A program made the position numbers and the translations under genes. DNA of 64,000 nt, taken from assembly GCF_024707125.1 (NCBI RefSeq), contig NZ_JANQAH010000011.1, positions 186,001 through 250,000 on the forward strand, given 5' to 3'. Under the pieces are notes generated by a model, which was given only the letters and a program-made list of their open reading frames with translations, had not been told where the DNA came from and made no database searches. Shown piece after piece: positions 48,416 through 57,251 of the stretch. This DNA is from Devosia sp. Lineage in GTDB: Bacteria > Pseudomonadota > Alphaproteobacteria > Rhizobiales > Devosiaceae. Numbering within the stretch: position 1 is the stretch's first letter; every line of letters begins with the position of its first letter.

Positions 48416-49742
48416 ATGTTCAAGAACGTTTTGTTCCTGTCCGCGAGCCTGGCTGTCGTTCTGTCGGCAGCACCGGTGGCGGCACAGACCGAAATTGCCT
48501 GGTGGCACGCCATGGACGCCGAGCTCGGCAAGAAGCTCGAGCAGATCGCCAGCGACTTCAATGCCAGCCAGACCGAATTCAAGGTCATTCCGACCTATAA
48601 GGGCAGCTATGCCGAAACGCTGACTTCGGCCATTGCCGCCTTCCGCGCCAATGAGCAGCCGGCCATCGTACAGGTCTTCGAAGTGGGCACCGGCACCATG
48701 ATGGCCGCCAAGGGCGCCGTCTATCCAGTCTATCAGTTGATGGCCGACAATGGCGAAGCCTGGGATCCCACGAGCTTCCTCGCCCCGGTGACGGGCTATT
48801 ATTCGGACACGGACGGCAACATCCTGTCCATGCCGTTCAATTCCTCGACGCCCATCATGTACTACAACAAGGACGTCTTCGAAAAAGCCGGCCTTGACCG
48901 CGATACAGCGCCGAAGACCTGGGCCGATATCGAGAACTTCTCCAAGAAGATCGTCGAGTCGGGCGCTGCTCCCTGCGGTTTCACCACTGCATGGGTGAGC
49001 TGGATCCAGACCGAAAACCTGTCGGCCATCCACGACCAGCCCTTCGGCACGCTTGAAAACGGTTTTGGTGGCCTCGGCACCGAATTCACCTTCAACGGCG
49101 AAGTGCAGGCCAAGCACTGGGCCAACCTGAAGAAATGGGCCGATGAAGGCCTGTTCGAATATGGCGGCCCTGTCGGCGGTCCGGATGCGGCCCCCAAATT
49201 CTACGCCCGAGGAATGCGCGATCTTCATGAACTCCTCGGCCGGGCGCGCTGGCGTCATCAACAATGCCAAGGACTTCGAAGTCGGCTTCGCCCCCCTGCC
49301 CTATTATGACGACGTGACCACCGATCCGAAGAACTCGATCATCGGCGGCGCGACGCTTTGGGCGCTCAACGGCAAGGATCCGGAAGTCTACAAGGGCGTC
49401 GCCCAGTTCTTCACCTATCTGAGCCGGCCTGAAATCCAGTCCAGCTGGCACCAGGCGACCGGCTACCTGCCGATCACCAATGCCACCTACGAGCTGGGCA
49501 AGGAACAGGGCTATTACGAAGCCAATCCGGGTTCGGACATTGCCATCAACCAGATTACCCGTGGCACGCCGACGCCCAATTCCAAGGGCGTCCGCTTCGG
49601 CAACCTGACCCAGATCCGCACCGTGGTCGACGAAGAGTTCGAAGCCATGCTTGCCGGCACCAAGACGCCGCAGGAAGCCCTCGACGCAGCGGTCGAACGC
49701 GGCAACGTGATCCTGCGCGACTTCGAAGCCGCCAATAGCTGA
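48416..49742 (+). pseudogene. ugpB: sn-Glycerol-3-phosphate-binding protein UgpB, frameshifted
   Basis: The periplasmic binding protein of the UgpBAEC importer. Signal peptide residues 1-22 (ending PVAAQ); mature start TEIAWWHAMDAELGKKLEQI, then YKGSYAETLTSAIAAFRA, FEVGTGTMMAAKGAVYPV and PFNSSTPIMYYNKD, all characteristic of UgpB. The frame from 48416 shifts at the CCC 49206-49208 after KFYA; the family sequence (EECAIFMNSSAGRAGVINN) resumes in the next frame and ends at 49742. Removing one C gives 441 residues, normal for UgpB. An error in base calling is plausible because the whole operon is otherwise intact. Confidence 0.88.
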
Positions 49743-49750
49743 TCCTCCCC

Positions 49751-49783
49751 GGATCGTCCCGGCCAAAATGGCCGGGGCGATCC
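49751..49783 (+). other. Stem-loop between ugpB and ugpA
   Basis: GGATCGTCCCGGCC (49751-49764) and GGCCGGGGCGATCC (49770-49783) form a 14-bp stem with one wobble pair around AAAAT, 8 nt after the ugpB stop. No T-tract follows. It likely protects the ugpB message and limits read-through. Confidence 0.65.
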
Positions 49784-49846
49784 AACCGGCGGCGCCTCAA
49801 TGCTGCCGGCGCGACAATATTCGGCCTCTTGGGGGGAGTTCGGCCC

Positions 49847-50731
49847 ATGCAAACCAAGCGCACCATTTTTCCAAACAAGCTGCTGCCATACATTCTCTTG
49901 GCCCCGCAGCTTGCCGTGACGCTGATCTTTTTCATCTGGCCCGCCATGCAGGCCGTCAAATCGTCGTTCGAGCGCGAAGATCCGTTCGGGTTCAAGACGA
50001 CGTTCATCTGGTTCGACAATTACAAGCGGCTCTTTGCCGACCCCAGCTATATCAACGCGGCGGGCAACACCTTTGTCTTTGCCATATCGGTGACCGTGTT
50101 CTCGATGAGCCTGTCGCTGCTGCTGGCAGTGGCCGTCAATCGCGTGCTGCGCACCAACCGGCTCTATACGACGCTGCTGGTCTGGCCCTATGCCGTGGCC
50201 CCGGTGGTCGTGGGTATCCTGTGGTGGTTCATGTTCAACCCCTCCATCGGCATCGCGCCCTACCTGCTGCGCGGCCTGGGAGTCAGCTGGAACCACCGGA
50301 TCGATGGCAGCCAGGCCATGTTGCTCGTCATCATCGCGGCGAGCTGGAAGCAGATTTCCTACAATTTCCTGTTCTTCGTCGCAGGCCTCCAATCGGTGCC
50401 GCAATCCCTGACCGAAGCGGCCGCCATTGATGGCGCAGGCCCCTTCAAGCGGTTCTGGACCATCGTCTTCCCGCTGCTCTCGCCCACGACGTTCTTCCTG
50501 CTCATCGTCAACATCAACTACGCCATGTTCGACACGTTTGGCATCATCGACGCCACCACGGCCGGCGGCCCGGCGCAGGCGACCAATATCCTCGTCTACA
50601 AGGTTTACGCCGACGGGTTCCTGGGGCTCAACATCGGCTCTTCGGCCGCCCAGTCGGTCGTCTTGATGCTGATCGTCATCGTCCTTACCGCAATCCAGTT
50701 CCGCTATGTCGAGCGGCGTGTTCAGTACTAG
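49847..50731 (+). CDS. ugpA: sn-Glycerol-3-phosphate ABC transporter permease UgpA
   Basis: A 294-residue MalF-type permease with membrane segments from residue 14 ([20 protein letters not shown]) and EAA loop [20 protein letters not shown]. The ATG at 49847 with GGGGGGAG upstream is preferred over a TTG at 49829. Together with UgpE it forms the channel for glycerol-3-phosphate and glycerophosphodiesters. Gene order ugpB-A-E-C-Q is the canonical one. Confidence 0.94.
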   Translation: MQTKRTIFPNKLLPYILLAPQLAVTLIFFIWPAMQAVKSSFEREDPFGFKTTFIWFDNYKRLFADPSYINAAGNTFVFAISVTVFSMSLSLLLAVAVNRVLRTNRLYTTLLVWPYAVAPVVVGILWWFMFNPSIGIAPYLLRGLGVSWNHRIDGSQAMLLVIIAASWKQISYNFLFFVAGLQSVPQSLTEAAAIDGAGPFKRFWTIVFPLLSPTTFFLLIVNINYAMFDTFGIIDATTAGGPAQATNILVYKVYADGFLGLNIGSSAAQSVVLMLIVIVLTAIQFRYVERRVQY

Positions 50732-50742
50732 GAGCGAGCAAA

Positions 50743-51591
50743 ATGGTAGAAAATCGCCCCTTTCTGAGCTTCCTGACCCACCTGGTGCTGATCATCGGCG
50801 TCGTGCTCGTGGCGTTTCCGGTCTATCTCGCCTTCGTCGCCTCCACCCATGGCGAAGGCGACTTCCTGAGCGGTCTCGTGCCTCTCTGGCCCGGGCCGCA
50901 CCTGATCGAAAACTATCGCCTCATGCTCACCGAGGGCATTTCCACGGCCGGCGCGCCGCCGCTCTGGATCATGCTGTCCAATTCGTTGATCATTGCCATC
51001 ATCATCGCCGTGGGCAAGATCGCCATTTCGCTGCTCTCGGCTTATGCGATCGTCTTCTTCAAGTTCCGGTTCCGGCTGATCGCCTTCTGGATCATCTTCA
51101 TCACCCTGATGCTGCCGGTGGAAGTGCGCATCATTCCCACTTTCAAGGTCGTGGCGGACCTGGGGCTGCTCAATTCCTATGTCGGCCTCACCCTGCCGTT
51201 GATCGCTTCGGCGACAGCGACTTTCCTCTTCCGCCAGTTCTTCCTGACCATTCCGGATGAACTGATGGAAGCGGCCCGCGTCGATGGCGCGGGGCCGATG
51301 AAGTTCTTCCGCGATATACTGCTGCCGCTCTCACGCACCAATATCGCCGCGCTCTTCGTCATCCTCTTCATCTATGGATGGGTGCAGTATCTCTGGCCGA
51401 TGCTCGTCACCACCGACAGCCGCTATTACACGGTCGTCATGGGCATCAAGCGCCTGGCCGCCACGGCCGATGCCGAGCCCCGATGGCACCTCGTCATGGC
51501 CGCCGTGACGCTGGCCATGCTGCCCCCCGTCCTTGTCGTCATCTTCATGCAGCGCCTTTTCATCAAAGGCCTCGTGGAAACGGAGAAATAA
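50743..51591 (+). CDS. ugpE: sn-Glycerol-3-phosphate ABC transporter permease UgpE
   Basis: A 282-residue MalG-type permease with EAA loop MEAARVDGAGPMKFFRDILLPL and first membrane segment THLVLIIGVVLVAFPVYLAF. It follows ugpA by 11 bp with AGGAGCGAG upstream of its ATG, and its stop is 3 bp before ugpC. Landmarks such as STHGEGDFLSGLVPLWPG are typical of UgpE. Confidence 0.94.
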   Translation: MVENRPFLSFLTHLVLIIGVVLVAFPVYLAFVASTHGEGDFLSGLVPLWPGPHLIENYRLMLTEGISTAGAPPLWIMLSNSLIIAIIIAVGKIAISLLSAYAIVFFKFRFRLIAFWIIFITLMLPVEVRIIPTFKVVADLGLLNSYVGLTLPLIASATATFLFRQFFLTIPDELMEAARVDGAGPMKFFRDILLPLSRTNIAALFVILFIYGWVQYLWPMLVTTDSRYYTVVMGIKRLAATADAEPRWHLVMAAVTLAMLPPVLVVIFMQRLFIKGLVETEK

Positions 51592-51594
51592 GCC

Positions 51595-52659
51595 ATGGCC
51601 ACGATCAACCTGGTTGACCTCAAGAAGAACTACGGCTCCGTTCCCGCCGTCAAAGGCATCAATCTCTCGGTCAAGGACGGCGAGCTCATCGTTCTCGTCG
51701 GGCCCTCGGGCTGCGGAAAATCGACCCTGCTGCGCATGGTGGCGGGCCTCGAATCCGTCACCTCCGGCCGCATCGAGATCGCCGGTCGCGACGTGGTGAA
51801 AGCCGAACCGGCCGAGCGCGACATCGCCATGGTGTTCCAGAACTATGCGCTCTATCCACATATGACAGTGCGCGGGAATCTCGAATATGGCCTCAAAAAC
51901 CGTGGTACGCCGCGCGAGGAAATCGACCGCCGCGTCAAGGAAGCAGCCGATATTCTCGAAATCGGACCCATGCTGGACCGAAAGCCACGCCAGCTTTCCG
52001 GCGGTCAGCGCCAGCGCGTCGCCATGGGCCGAGCCATCGTGCGTGAACCGGCGGCCTTTCTCTTCGACGAACCGCTGTCCAATCTCGACGCCAAGCTGCG
52101 CGTGCAGATGCGGGTGGAAATCCGCAAGCTGCAGCGCCGGCTGAAAACCACAAGCCTTTATGTGACGCACGATCAGCTCGAAGCCATGACCCTGGCCGAC
52201 CGGCTAGTGGTTATGAACAATGGTCTGGTGGAGCAACTCGGGACGCCGACGGAGGTCTATGACCGGCCGGCAACCCTGTTCGTTGCCGGCTTTATCGGCT
52301 CACCGCCGATGAACCTGCTGCCGGTTTCCGCGCTCGACGCAGCCTCGGGCTTTGACATTCTCGGCCTGCCGCCCGGCACCGATGTGGTGGGCATTCGCCC
52401 CGACCACCTCACGCTTGAAAGCTCGGACGAGCCGAGCCTGGCACTGCCCGCGACCGTGGAACTGCTCGAACCGATCGGCGGGGAAAGCCACCTCCACGCG
52501 CGGCTCAAGAACGGCGATCATGCCGTCATTCTCAGCGTTCCCGGTCGGCCGGAGATTGAGGAAGGTGCAACCATCACCATCCATGTCAAACCCGCTGACC
52601 TGCACCCATTCAATCGCGAAAGCGGCCGTCGCACCGACACTGCTGTCGCAAATCCGTAA
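51595..52659 (+). CDS. ugpC: sn-Glycerol-3-phosphate ABC transporter ATP-binding protein UgpC
   Basis: A 354-residue CUT1 ATPase: Walker [10 protein letters not shown] (about residues 38-46), signature [15 protein letters not shown], Walker [12 protein letters not shown], and a C-terminal regulatory domain with VGIRPDHLTLE. Clustered with ugpBAE and ugpQ, so assigned to glycerol-3-phosphate uptake. In other bacteria the UgpC regulatory domain is inhibited by intracellular phosphate; that has not been examined here. Confidence 0.94.
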   Translation: MATINLVDLKKNYGSVPAVKGINLSVKDGELIVLVGPSGCGKSTLLRMVAGLESVTSGRIEIAGRDVVKAEPAERDIAMVFQNYALYPHMTVRGNLEYGLKNRGTPREEIDRRVKEAADILEIGPMLDRKPRQLSGGQRQRVAMGRAIVREPAAFLFDEPLSNLDAKLRVQMRVEIRKLQRRLKTTSLYVTHDQLEAMTLADRLVVMNNGLVEQLGTPTEVYDRPATLFVAGFIGSPPMNLLPVSALDAASGFDILGLPPGTDVVGIRPDHLTLESSDEPSLALPATVELLEPIGGESHLHARLKNGDHAVILSVPGRPEIEEGATITIHVKPADLHPFNRESGRRTDTAVANP

Positions 52660-52703
52660 CAGAACCGACTTAGTGGCTTGCGGGCCAAGAACAAAGACGC
52701 GTC

Positions 52704-53450
52704 ATGACCATTCCTTCCGATATCGGTCCCACTCGGGACGAAGTGCAGGCCCATCGCGGTGCATCCGCCGTGGCGCCCGAAAATACCATTGCCGCCTTCA
52801 AGGCTGCGGCCGAACAGGGGGCGCGCTGGGTCGAACTCGACGTGGCCCTGCTTGCTGACGACACGCTGGTCGTTATCCACGACGACAGCGTTGACCGCAC
52901 GACCTCGGGCAAGGGCTCGCTCGGCGCCCTCACCCATGCCGACGTCGCAAGGCTCGATGCCGGCGCCTGGTTCGATGCCAAATATGCTGGCGAACGCCTG
53001 TCGACCCTGGCCGAAGTCATCAAGGCCCTGGGTGAATTCGGGCTCAGCGCCAATGTCGAAATCAAGCAGCACAAGCATCACAAGTCGCTCGACCAATTGG
53101 TGCGCGCCGTGCAGGCAGACATCAACAAGCGGGACCCCAAAACCGAGATCATGATCTCGAGTTTCGATCCCGAAGCGCTCAAGGCGATGCATGCGCTGGA
53201 GCCGGACCTCGAAATGGCCATGCTCTGGGGCCGCCCGCCCGAAGACTGGGCTGACAAGCTCAAGGCCATTCCGGCGACGACCATTCACATGCATTACAAG
53301 GCGCTGAGCATCGGAATGCTGGAAGAAACCAGCAAAAACGGTATCAAGGTACGTGCCTGGACCTGCAACAATCCCGTCGAACTTGTCTCCTTCTGGGGCG
53401 CAGGCCTGACCGGGGTCATTACCGACAATCCCAAGCTCTTCCTGGGGTAG
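52704..53450 (+). CDS. ugpQ: Cytoplasmic glycerophosphodiester phosphodiesterase UgpQ
   Basis: A 248-residue GDPD-family TIM-barrel enzyme hydrolysing glycerophosphodiesters from membrane lipids to glycerol-3-phosphate and an alcohol. Catalytic motifs: AHRGASAVAPENT (His17, Glu26 region), WVELDVAL (Glu44, Asp46) and VVIHDDSVDRTTSG (His59). No signal peptide is present, as expected for UgpQ rather than periplasmic GlpQ. It follows ugpC by 44 bp and completes the ugpBAECQ set. Confidence 0.93.
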   Translation: MTIPSDIGPTRDEVQAHRGASAVAPENTIAAFKAAAEQGARWVELDVALLADDTLVVIHDDSVDRTTSGKGSLGALTHADVARLDAGAWFDAKYAGERLSTLAEVIKALGEFGLSANVEIKQHKHHKSLDQLVRAVQADINKRDPKTEIMISSFDPEALKAMHALEPDLEMAMLWGRPPEDWADKLKAIPATTIHMHYKALSIGMLEETSKNGIKVRAWTCNNPVELVSFWGAGLTGVITDNPKLFLG

Positions 53451-53469
53451 CAGAGGCTTTCGGCCAAAA

Positions 53470-54243
53470 ATGCTGTCGCATCGGCAACGTGAAATCCTGA
53501 GCCTGATCGAGTCCGAGGGCGCTCAATATATCGAGCCCCTGGCGGCCCGCTATGACGTGACCACCCAGACCATAAGGCGCGATATCAACGCGCTTTGTGA
53601 TCTTGGTTACGCGCGGCGCTTCCATGGCGGCGTCGACATGCCCGTGGGCGCCCGCAATATCTCGGTCAATGCCCGCGCCGCGCTCAATAGCGGGGCCAAG
53701 CAGCGGATCGCCCGGCGCATTGCCGCCGCGATCCCCTCCGGCTCAACCGTATTCATGGGTATCGGCAGCACCGTGCAATTCGTGGCCGAGGCGCTGCGCG
53801 ATCATCAGGACCTGCGCGTCGTGACCAATAATATCGATGTCGCCCTGACCCTGTCGGAAGCCCCTCAGGTTGAGGTGCACATGACCGGTGGTCTACTGCG
53901 CCACAATGACCGCGACGTCGTCGGCCCCGACGCTCTCAATTTCTTCGAGAAGTTCTATGCCTCCCATGCCGTCGTCGGCGCCGGTGCGCTCGATCCGGAA
54001 AAGGGCATTCTCGATTTCAGCTATAGTGAAGCCCAGCTCACCATGAAACTGCTCGACAATGCGCGCACCAAATTCCTTGCCGCCGATGTGAGCAAGTGGT
54101 CGCGCGACGCCTCGGTGCGCGTTGCCCCCTTCTCCGCCATTACCAGCTTTTTCACCGACGCTCTGCCCAATGACAAACGGGTCGCCGCGGCTTTCGAAAG
54201 TGCTGGGATCGAGGTCGAAATCTGCGGCGGAGACGCCGAATGA
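53470..54243 (+). CDS. DeoR/GlpR-family transcriptional regulator
   Basis: A 257-residue repressor. The N-terminal winged helix (MLSHRQREILSLIESEG, then LAARYDVTTQTIRRDINAL, about residues 1-50) binds DNA. The effector domain starts near residue 75 with IAAAIPSGSTVFMGIGSTVQF, the sugar-phosphate-binding motif of DeoR proteins. The HNDRDVVGPDAL and GILDFSYSEAQLTMKL stretches match GlpR-type members, for which glycerol-3-phosphate is the inducer. It lies 20 bp after ugpQ and overlaps the HAD gene by ATGA. The TGTTCA-N2-TGAACA sites upstream of ugpB are its likely targets. Confidence 0.9.
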   Translation: MLSHRQREILSLIESEGAQYIEPLAARYDVTTQTIRRDINALCDLGYARRFHGGVDMPVGARNISVNARAALNSGAKQRIARRIAAAIPSGSTVFMGIGSTVQFVAEALRDHQDLRVVTNNIDVALTLSEAPQVEVHMTGGLLRHNDRDVVGPDALNFFEKFYASHAVVGAGALDPEKGILDFSYSEAQLTMKLLDNARTKFLAADVSKWSRDASVRVAPFSAITSFFTDALPNDKRVAAAFESAGIEVEICGGDAE

Positions 54244-55031
54244 GCTTTATCGGCCCCGCCCCCCGGCCCGAGGACCTGCGCGATGTGCGTTATCTTCTCA
54301 CCGACATCGACGACACGCTGACAACCGAAGGCCGCCTGCTGCCGCAAACCTATCAAGCCCTGTGGGACCTAGATGCGGCCGGAATCCGTGTCGTCACGGT
54401 GACCGGTGGCTCGGCCGGCTGGTGCGAGCACATCGTCCGCGCCTGGCCTGTCGCCGCCGCCATCGGCGAGAGCGGCGCCTTCGTGATGACGGCCGACCAT
54501 AATCGGGTCGCGGTCGAATATTGGGAAAATGAGGCCGTGCAGGTTGAGCGGCAGAGGCAGCACCTGGAGACGATCGTCCCACTGCTCGGGGATCGTTTTC
54601 GCCTCGCCCATGACCAGCACTATCGCCTCGCCGACGTCGCCATCGACATTGTCGGCTATCCGCGCCCGGAGGTGGACGCGCTGGCCGAACAAATCCGCGC
54701 TCTTGGCGGCACGGTGGCGATCAGCTCGGTGCACATCAACACCTGGATCGGCGACTACAACAAGCGCACCATGAGCGAACGCCTGTTGCGCCGCTGGGGT
54801 CTTGGCGACATGGAACTCGCTCAACAGGTCAGTTTTGCCGGCGACTCGCGCAACGACGCACCGATGTTCACCTTCCTGAGCAAGACTTTTGGGGTCGCCA
54901 ATATCCTGCCCGTACTCGACGATCTGCCGACCAAACCGCGCTGGATCACCGCCGAGGTGGCGGGCAAGGGATTTGTGGAGCTGGCGGACCAATTGCTGAG
55001 CGCCAAACGCTTGCCTCGTTTTTCAGCATAG
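54240..55031 (+). CDS. HAD-superfamily phosphatase (IIB type)
   Basis: A 263-residue haloacid-dehalogenase-fold hydrolase. Motif I is LLTDIDDTLTTEG, with nucleophile Asp22 and acid/base Asp24; motif II lies near TVTGGSAGW; motif IV is FAGDSRNDAPMFTFL. The C2-type cap sits between motifs II and III, as in Cof, sucrose-phosphate and mannosyl-3-phosphoglycerate phosphatases. Its start overlaps the DeoR-type regulator by 4 bp, so it belongs to the ugp operon. A sugar- or glycerol-phosphate substrate is suggested by that context but is not shown. Confidence 0.85.
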   Translation: MSFIGPAPRPEDLRDVRYLLTDIDDTLTTEGRLLPQTYQALWDLDAAGIRVVTVTGGSAGWCEHIVRAWPVAAAIGESGAFVMTADHNRVAVEYWENEAVQVERQRQHLETIVPLLGDRFRLAHDQHYRLADVAIDIVGYPRPEVDALAEQIRALGGTVAISSVHINTWIGDYNKRTMSERLLRRWGLGDMELAQQVSFAGDSRNDAPMFTFLSKTFGVANILPVLDDLPTKPRWITAEVAGKGFVELADQLLSAKRLPRFSA

Positions 55032-55112
55032 CTACCATCCTGCAAACGAAGTAGACAGCGGTCCGCCAGTCATGCAGTGACTGAGCCGCATAGGCCCTTG
55101 CAGTTGAGTACC

Positions 55113-55700
55113 ATGGCAGAGTCGCTTTCGATTCTGGTGATTGACGACAATGCGATCCGCGCTTCGATCATCGAGGCCGGACTGCGTGAGGCTGGCCATA
55201 CCTCTGTGCGCGTCATTACCGATATCGAGGATGTTGCGCGGCGTATCGGCGAAATCGCACCCGATGTGGTGATCATTGATCTGGAAAATCCCAATCGTGA
55301 TGTGCTCGAACATTTTTTCGCCCTGAGCCGCACCATCAAACGGCCCATCGCCATGTTCGTCGACAAATCCGACCCAGCAGAAATCGAAGCGGCGGTCGAT
55401 GCCGGCGTTTCTGCCTATGTGGTGGACGGGCTACGCAAGGATCGCATCAAGCCGATCCTCGACATGGCCATCGTCCGGTTTCGCGCTTTTTCGCGGCTGC
55501 AGGGGGAGCTCGAGGCCGCGCGATCAGAACTGCAGGGCCGCAAGGTGATCGACAAAGCCAAGGGCATTCTTATGTCCTCGCGCGGCCTGTCCGAGGACGC
55601 AGCCTACACGCTGCTACGCACGACCGCCATGAACCAGAACCGCAAGATCGTCGAGATCGCCCAGGCGGTGGTCACGGCGGCGGAGCTTTTGGGACCATGA
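55113..55700 (+). CDS. nasT: NasT-type ANTAR-domain response regulator (transcription antiterminator)
   Basis: A 195-residue RNA-binding antiterminator for nitrate/nitrite assimilation. Residues 1-125 form a receiver domain with Asp56 (IIDLENP) at the phosphorylation position, and residues about 135-190 form the ANTAR helix bundle (KVIDKAKGILMSSRGLSEDA). In known systems it is held inactive by NasS and, when nitrate or nitrite binds NasS, it binds two-hairpin leader RNAs to block termination. The ATG at 55113 is preferred to a GTG at 55077. A matching leader lies before nirB at 57113. Confidence 0.93.
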   Translation: MAESLSILVIDDNAIRASIIEAGLREAGHTSVRVITDIEDVARRIGEIAPDVVIIDLENPNRDVLEHFFALSRTIKRPIAMFVDKSDPAEIEAAVDAGVSAYVVDGLRKDRIKPILDMAIVRFRAFSRLQGELEAARSELQGRKVIDKAKGILMSSRGLSEDAAYTLLRTTAMNQNRKIVEIAQAVVTAAELLGP

Positions 55701-55716
55701 AGAAGGAATTTTGCTC

Positions 55717-56937
55717 ATGGGCCTGACGCAGATATCAGCCGGATACGTGCCGCTGCTCGATAGCGCGGTGCTGCTCGCCACCGAAGAGTTCGGTTTTGCC
55801 GAAAGCGAAGGCCTGCACCTCAATCTCGTGCGCGAAACCTCCTGGGCCAATATCCGCGACCGTGTCGCCATCGGCCACCTCGATGTCGCCCACATGCTGG
55901 GCCCCATGCCGCTCAGCGCCAATCTTGGCCTGACCCCGCTTGATGCCGCGGTGATCGCGCCGATGGCTCTGGGCCTCGGGGGCGCGGCCATGACTATGTC
56001 AAATGCCGTCTGGGCCAAGATGGCCGAGGCCGGCGCACCCGAGGATGGCGCACCGGGTCCGGTCGGGGCCGCACTGCGCAAGGTGGTCGAGGACAGGGTA
56101 CGAACCGGCGAACCGCGCCTGCGTCTCGCTGTGGTCCACCCCGAAAGCGCCCATAACTATGCCCTGCGCTACTGGCTGGCTGCCTCGGGGATCAACCCGG
56201 ACCAAGACGTCGATATCGTCATCGTGCCGCCCCCGCTGCAGGCCGATGCACTTGCTGCCAAGCGCACCGATGGGTTTTGTGTCGGCGAGCCTTTTGGCTC
56301 GGTGGCCGTGGCGCGCGGGATCGGCCGGATCGTCACGACCAAAGGCCAGATCTGGCAGATGAGCCCTGACAAGGTGCTGGGCACCCGGCTGCAATGGGCC
56401 GAGCGCTTTCCCGAGCAACTGGCTGCCCTGCTGCGCGCCGCAACCCGCGCCGCGCGCTGGTGTGAAGACCCAGCCAATCACGCGGCTCTGTCAGCCATGC
56501 TGGCGCGCGAGGATCGGCTGGGCATAGATGCCGATCTGATTTTGCGCACGCTCTCAGGCAGGCTGCAATTTGAGGCGGGCGTCGAAAAGTCCATGCCCGA
56601 CTTTTTCGTGCCCTATTCTCGCGCGGCCAATTTCCCCTGGGTGAGCCACGCGCTCTGGTTCTACTCGCAGATGGTGCGCTGGGGTCAGGCGGCCCATACG
56701 CAAGAGAATGCGCAAAAGGCCGCGTCGAGCTATCGGCCCGACCTCTATCGCGCCGCCCTTTCGGGCATGGGCATGCCCGTGCCCGGCGCCAGCAGCAAGA
56801 TCGAGGGTGCGCTGACTGAACCAACGCAGGTCGGCGCCCTCGGCGGACGATTGACGCTGGGGCCGGATGGCTTCTTCGACGGGACGGATTTTGATCCCGA
56901 CAAGCTCGATGCCTACATAGCCGCTCAAGCGAAGTGA
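55717..56937 (+). CDS. nasS: NasS-type nitrate/nitrite sensor (CmpA/NrtA-like binding protein)
   Basis: A 406-residue protein related to the periplasmic nitrate-binding NrtA/CmpA proteins but without a signal peptide, as expected for cytoplasmic NasS, which sequesters NasT. Landmarks are ISAGYVPLLDSAVLLATEEF near the N-terminus, AIGHLDVAHMLGPMPLS and GFCVGEPFGSVAVARGIGRI. The ATG at 55717 has AAGGA upstream; a TTG two codons earlier is the alternative. It follows nasT by 16 bp. The short gap to the nirB leader contains a hairpin GCCTGA/TCAGGC (56996-57010) with no T-tract. Confidence 0.92.
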   Translation: MGLTQISAGYVPLLDSAVLLATEEFGFAESEGLHLNLVRETSWANIRDRVAIGHLDVAHMLGPMPLSANLGLTPLDAAVIAPMALGLGGAAMTMSNAVWAKMAEAGAPEDGAPGPVGAALRKVVEDRVRTGEPRLRLAVVHPESAHNYALRYWLAASGINPDQDVDIVIVPPPLQADALAAKRTDGFCVGEPFGSVAVARGIGRIVTTKGQIWQMSPDKVLGTRLQWAERFPEQLAALLRAATRAARWCEDPANHAALSAMLAREDRLGIDADLILRTLSGRLQFEAGVEKSMPDFFVPYSRAANFPWVSHALWFYSQMVRWGQAAHTQENAQKAASSYRPDLYRAALSGMGMPVPGASSKIEGALTEPTQVGALGGRLTLGPDGFFDGTDFDPDKLDAYIAAQAK

Positions 56938-57050
56938 TGAACACGAAATAAGCAGATTGCCGATCTGCCGTGCAAATAATCACCTTGTCACAGATGCCTG
57001 ATTTTCAGGCTGCCCCACCTAACAGCCTGGAAAATATAGGCTTTGGCTAG

Positions 57051-57112
57051 GGAATTCAGTTTGGCACGCTTCCTGCAATGATGTTCCCGAGCGCTTCGGC
57101 GCACTGAATTCC
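57051..57112. promoter_or_regulatory. Inverted repeat flanking the nirB sigma-54 promoter
   Basis: GGAATTCAGT (57051-57060) and ACTGAATTCC (57103-57112) are perfect 10-bp inverted arms, 52 bp apart centre to centre, about five helical turns. They bracket the promoter core and the probable transcription start. They could be paired regulator sites or, if transcribed from further upstream, form a large stem. Confidence 0.5.
57062..57077 (+). promoter_or_regulatory. Sigma-54 (RpoN) promoter of the nirBD operon
   Basis: TGGCACGCTTCCTGCA fits the -24/-12 consensus TGGCACG-N4-TTGCA except for one base. The invariant GG (57063-57064) and GC (57075-57076) are exactly 10 nt apart. Transcription would start near 57088, just upstream of the NasT-type leader. 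Nitrogen control by NtrC is therefore likely. I could not identify a convincing NtrC site upstream. Confidence 0.75.
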
Positions 57113-57153
57113 GGCGTCCAACGATGGGCGCCACATATTGGCAACGCCGCCAA
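57113..57153 (+). ncRNA. ANTAR (NasT) target RNA: two tandem hexaloop hairpins
   Basis: Hairpin 1: GGCGTCC (57113-57119) and GGGCGCC (57126-57132) with loop AACGAT. Hairpin 2: TTGGC (57138-57142) and GCCAA (57149-57153) with loop AACGCC. They are 5 nt apart. Both six-base loops have A at position 1 and G at position 4, the hallmark of ANTAR-binding RNAs. The 3' half of hairpin 2 is also the 5' arm of the terminator that follows, so the two structures exclude each other. Confidence 0.85.
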
Positions 57154-57210
57154 CCACAGTTTCTTCGTCTCTCAGACGGAGTTCCTGCTGGTTGGCGGCG
57201 TTTTCGTTTT
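57143..57210 (+). terminator. Regulated intrinsic terminator in the nirB leader
   Basis: AACGCCGCCAACCA (57143-57156) and TGGTTGGCGGCGTT (57189-57202) are perfect 14-bp arms, followed by a T-rich tract TTTTCGTTTT. It overlaps ANTAR hairpin 2. By analogy with known NasT systems, NasT binding would favour hairpin 2 and let transcription continue into nirB. Confidence 0.87.
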
Positions 57211-57251
57211 GGTCTTCGGGTCCGGCTGGACCCCGGTTTGATGGGAAGAAC

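Noticed and set aside
57138-57251. N-terminal extension of nirB from a TTG at 57138
   Set aside because: This part encodes the second ANTAR hairpin and terminator and lacks similarity to NirB; the ATG at 57252 begins the FAD-binding domain.
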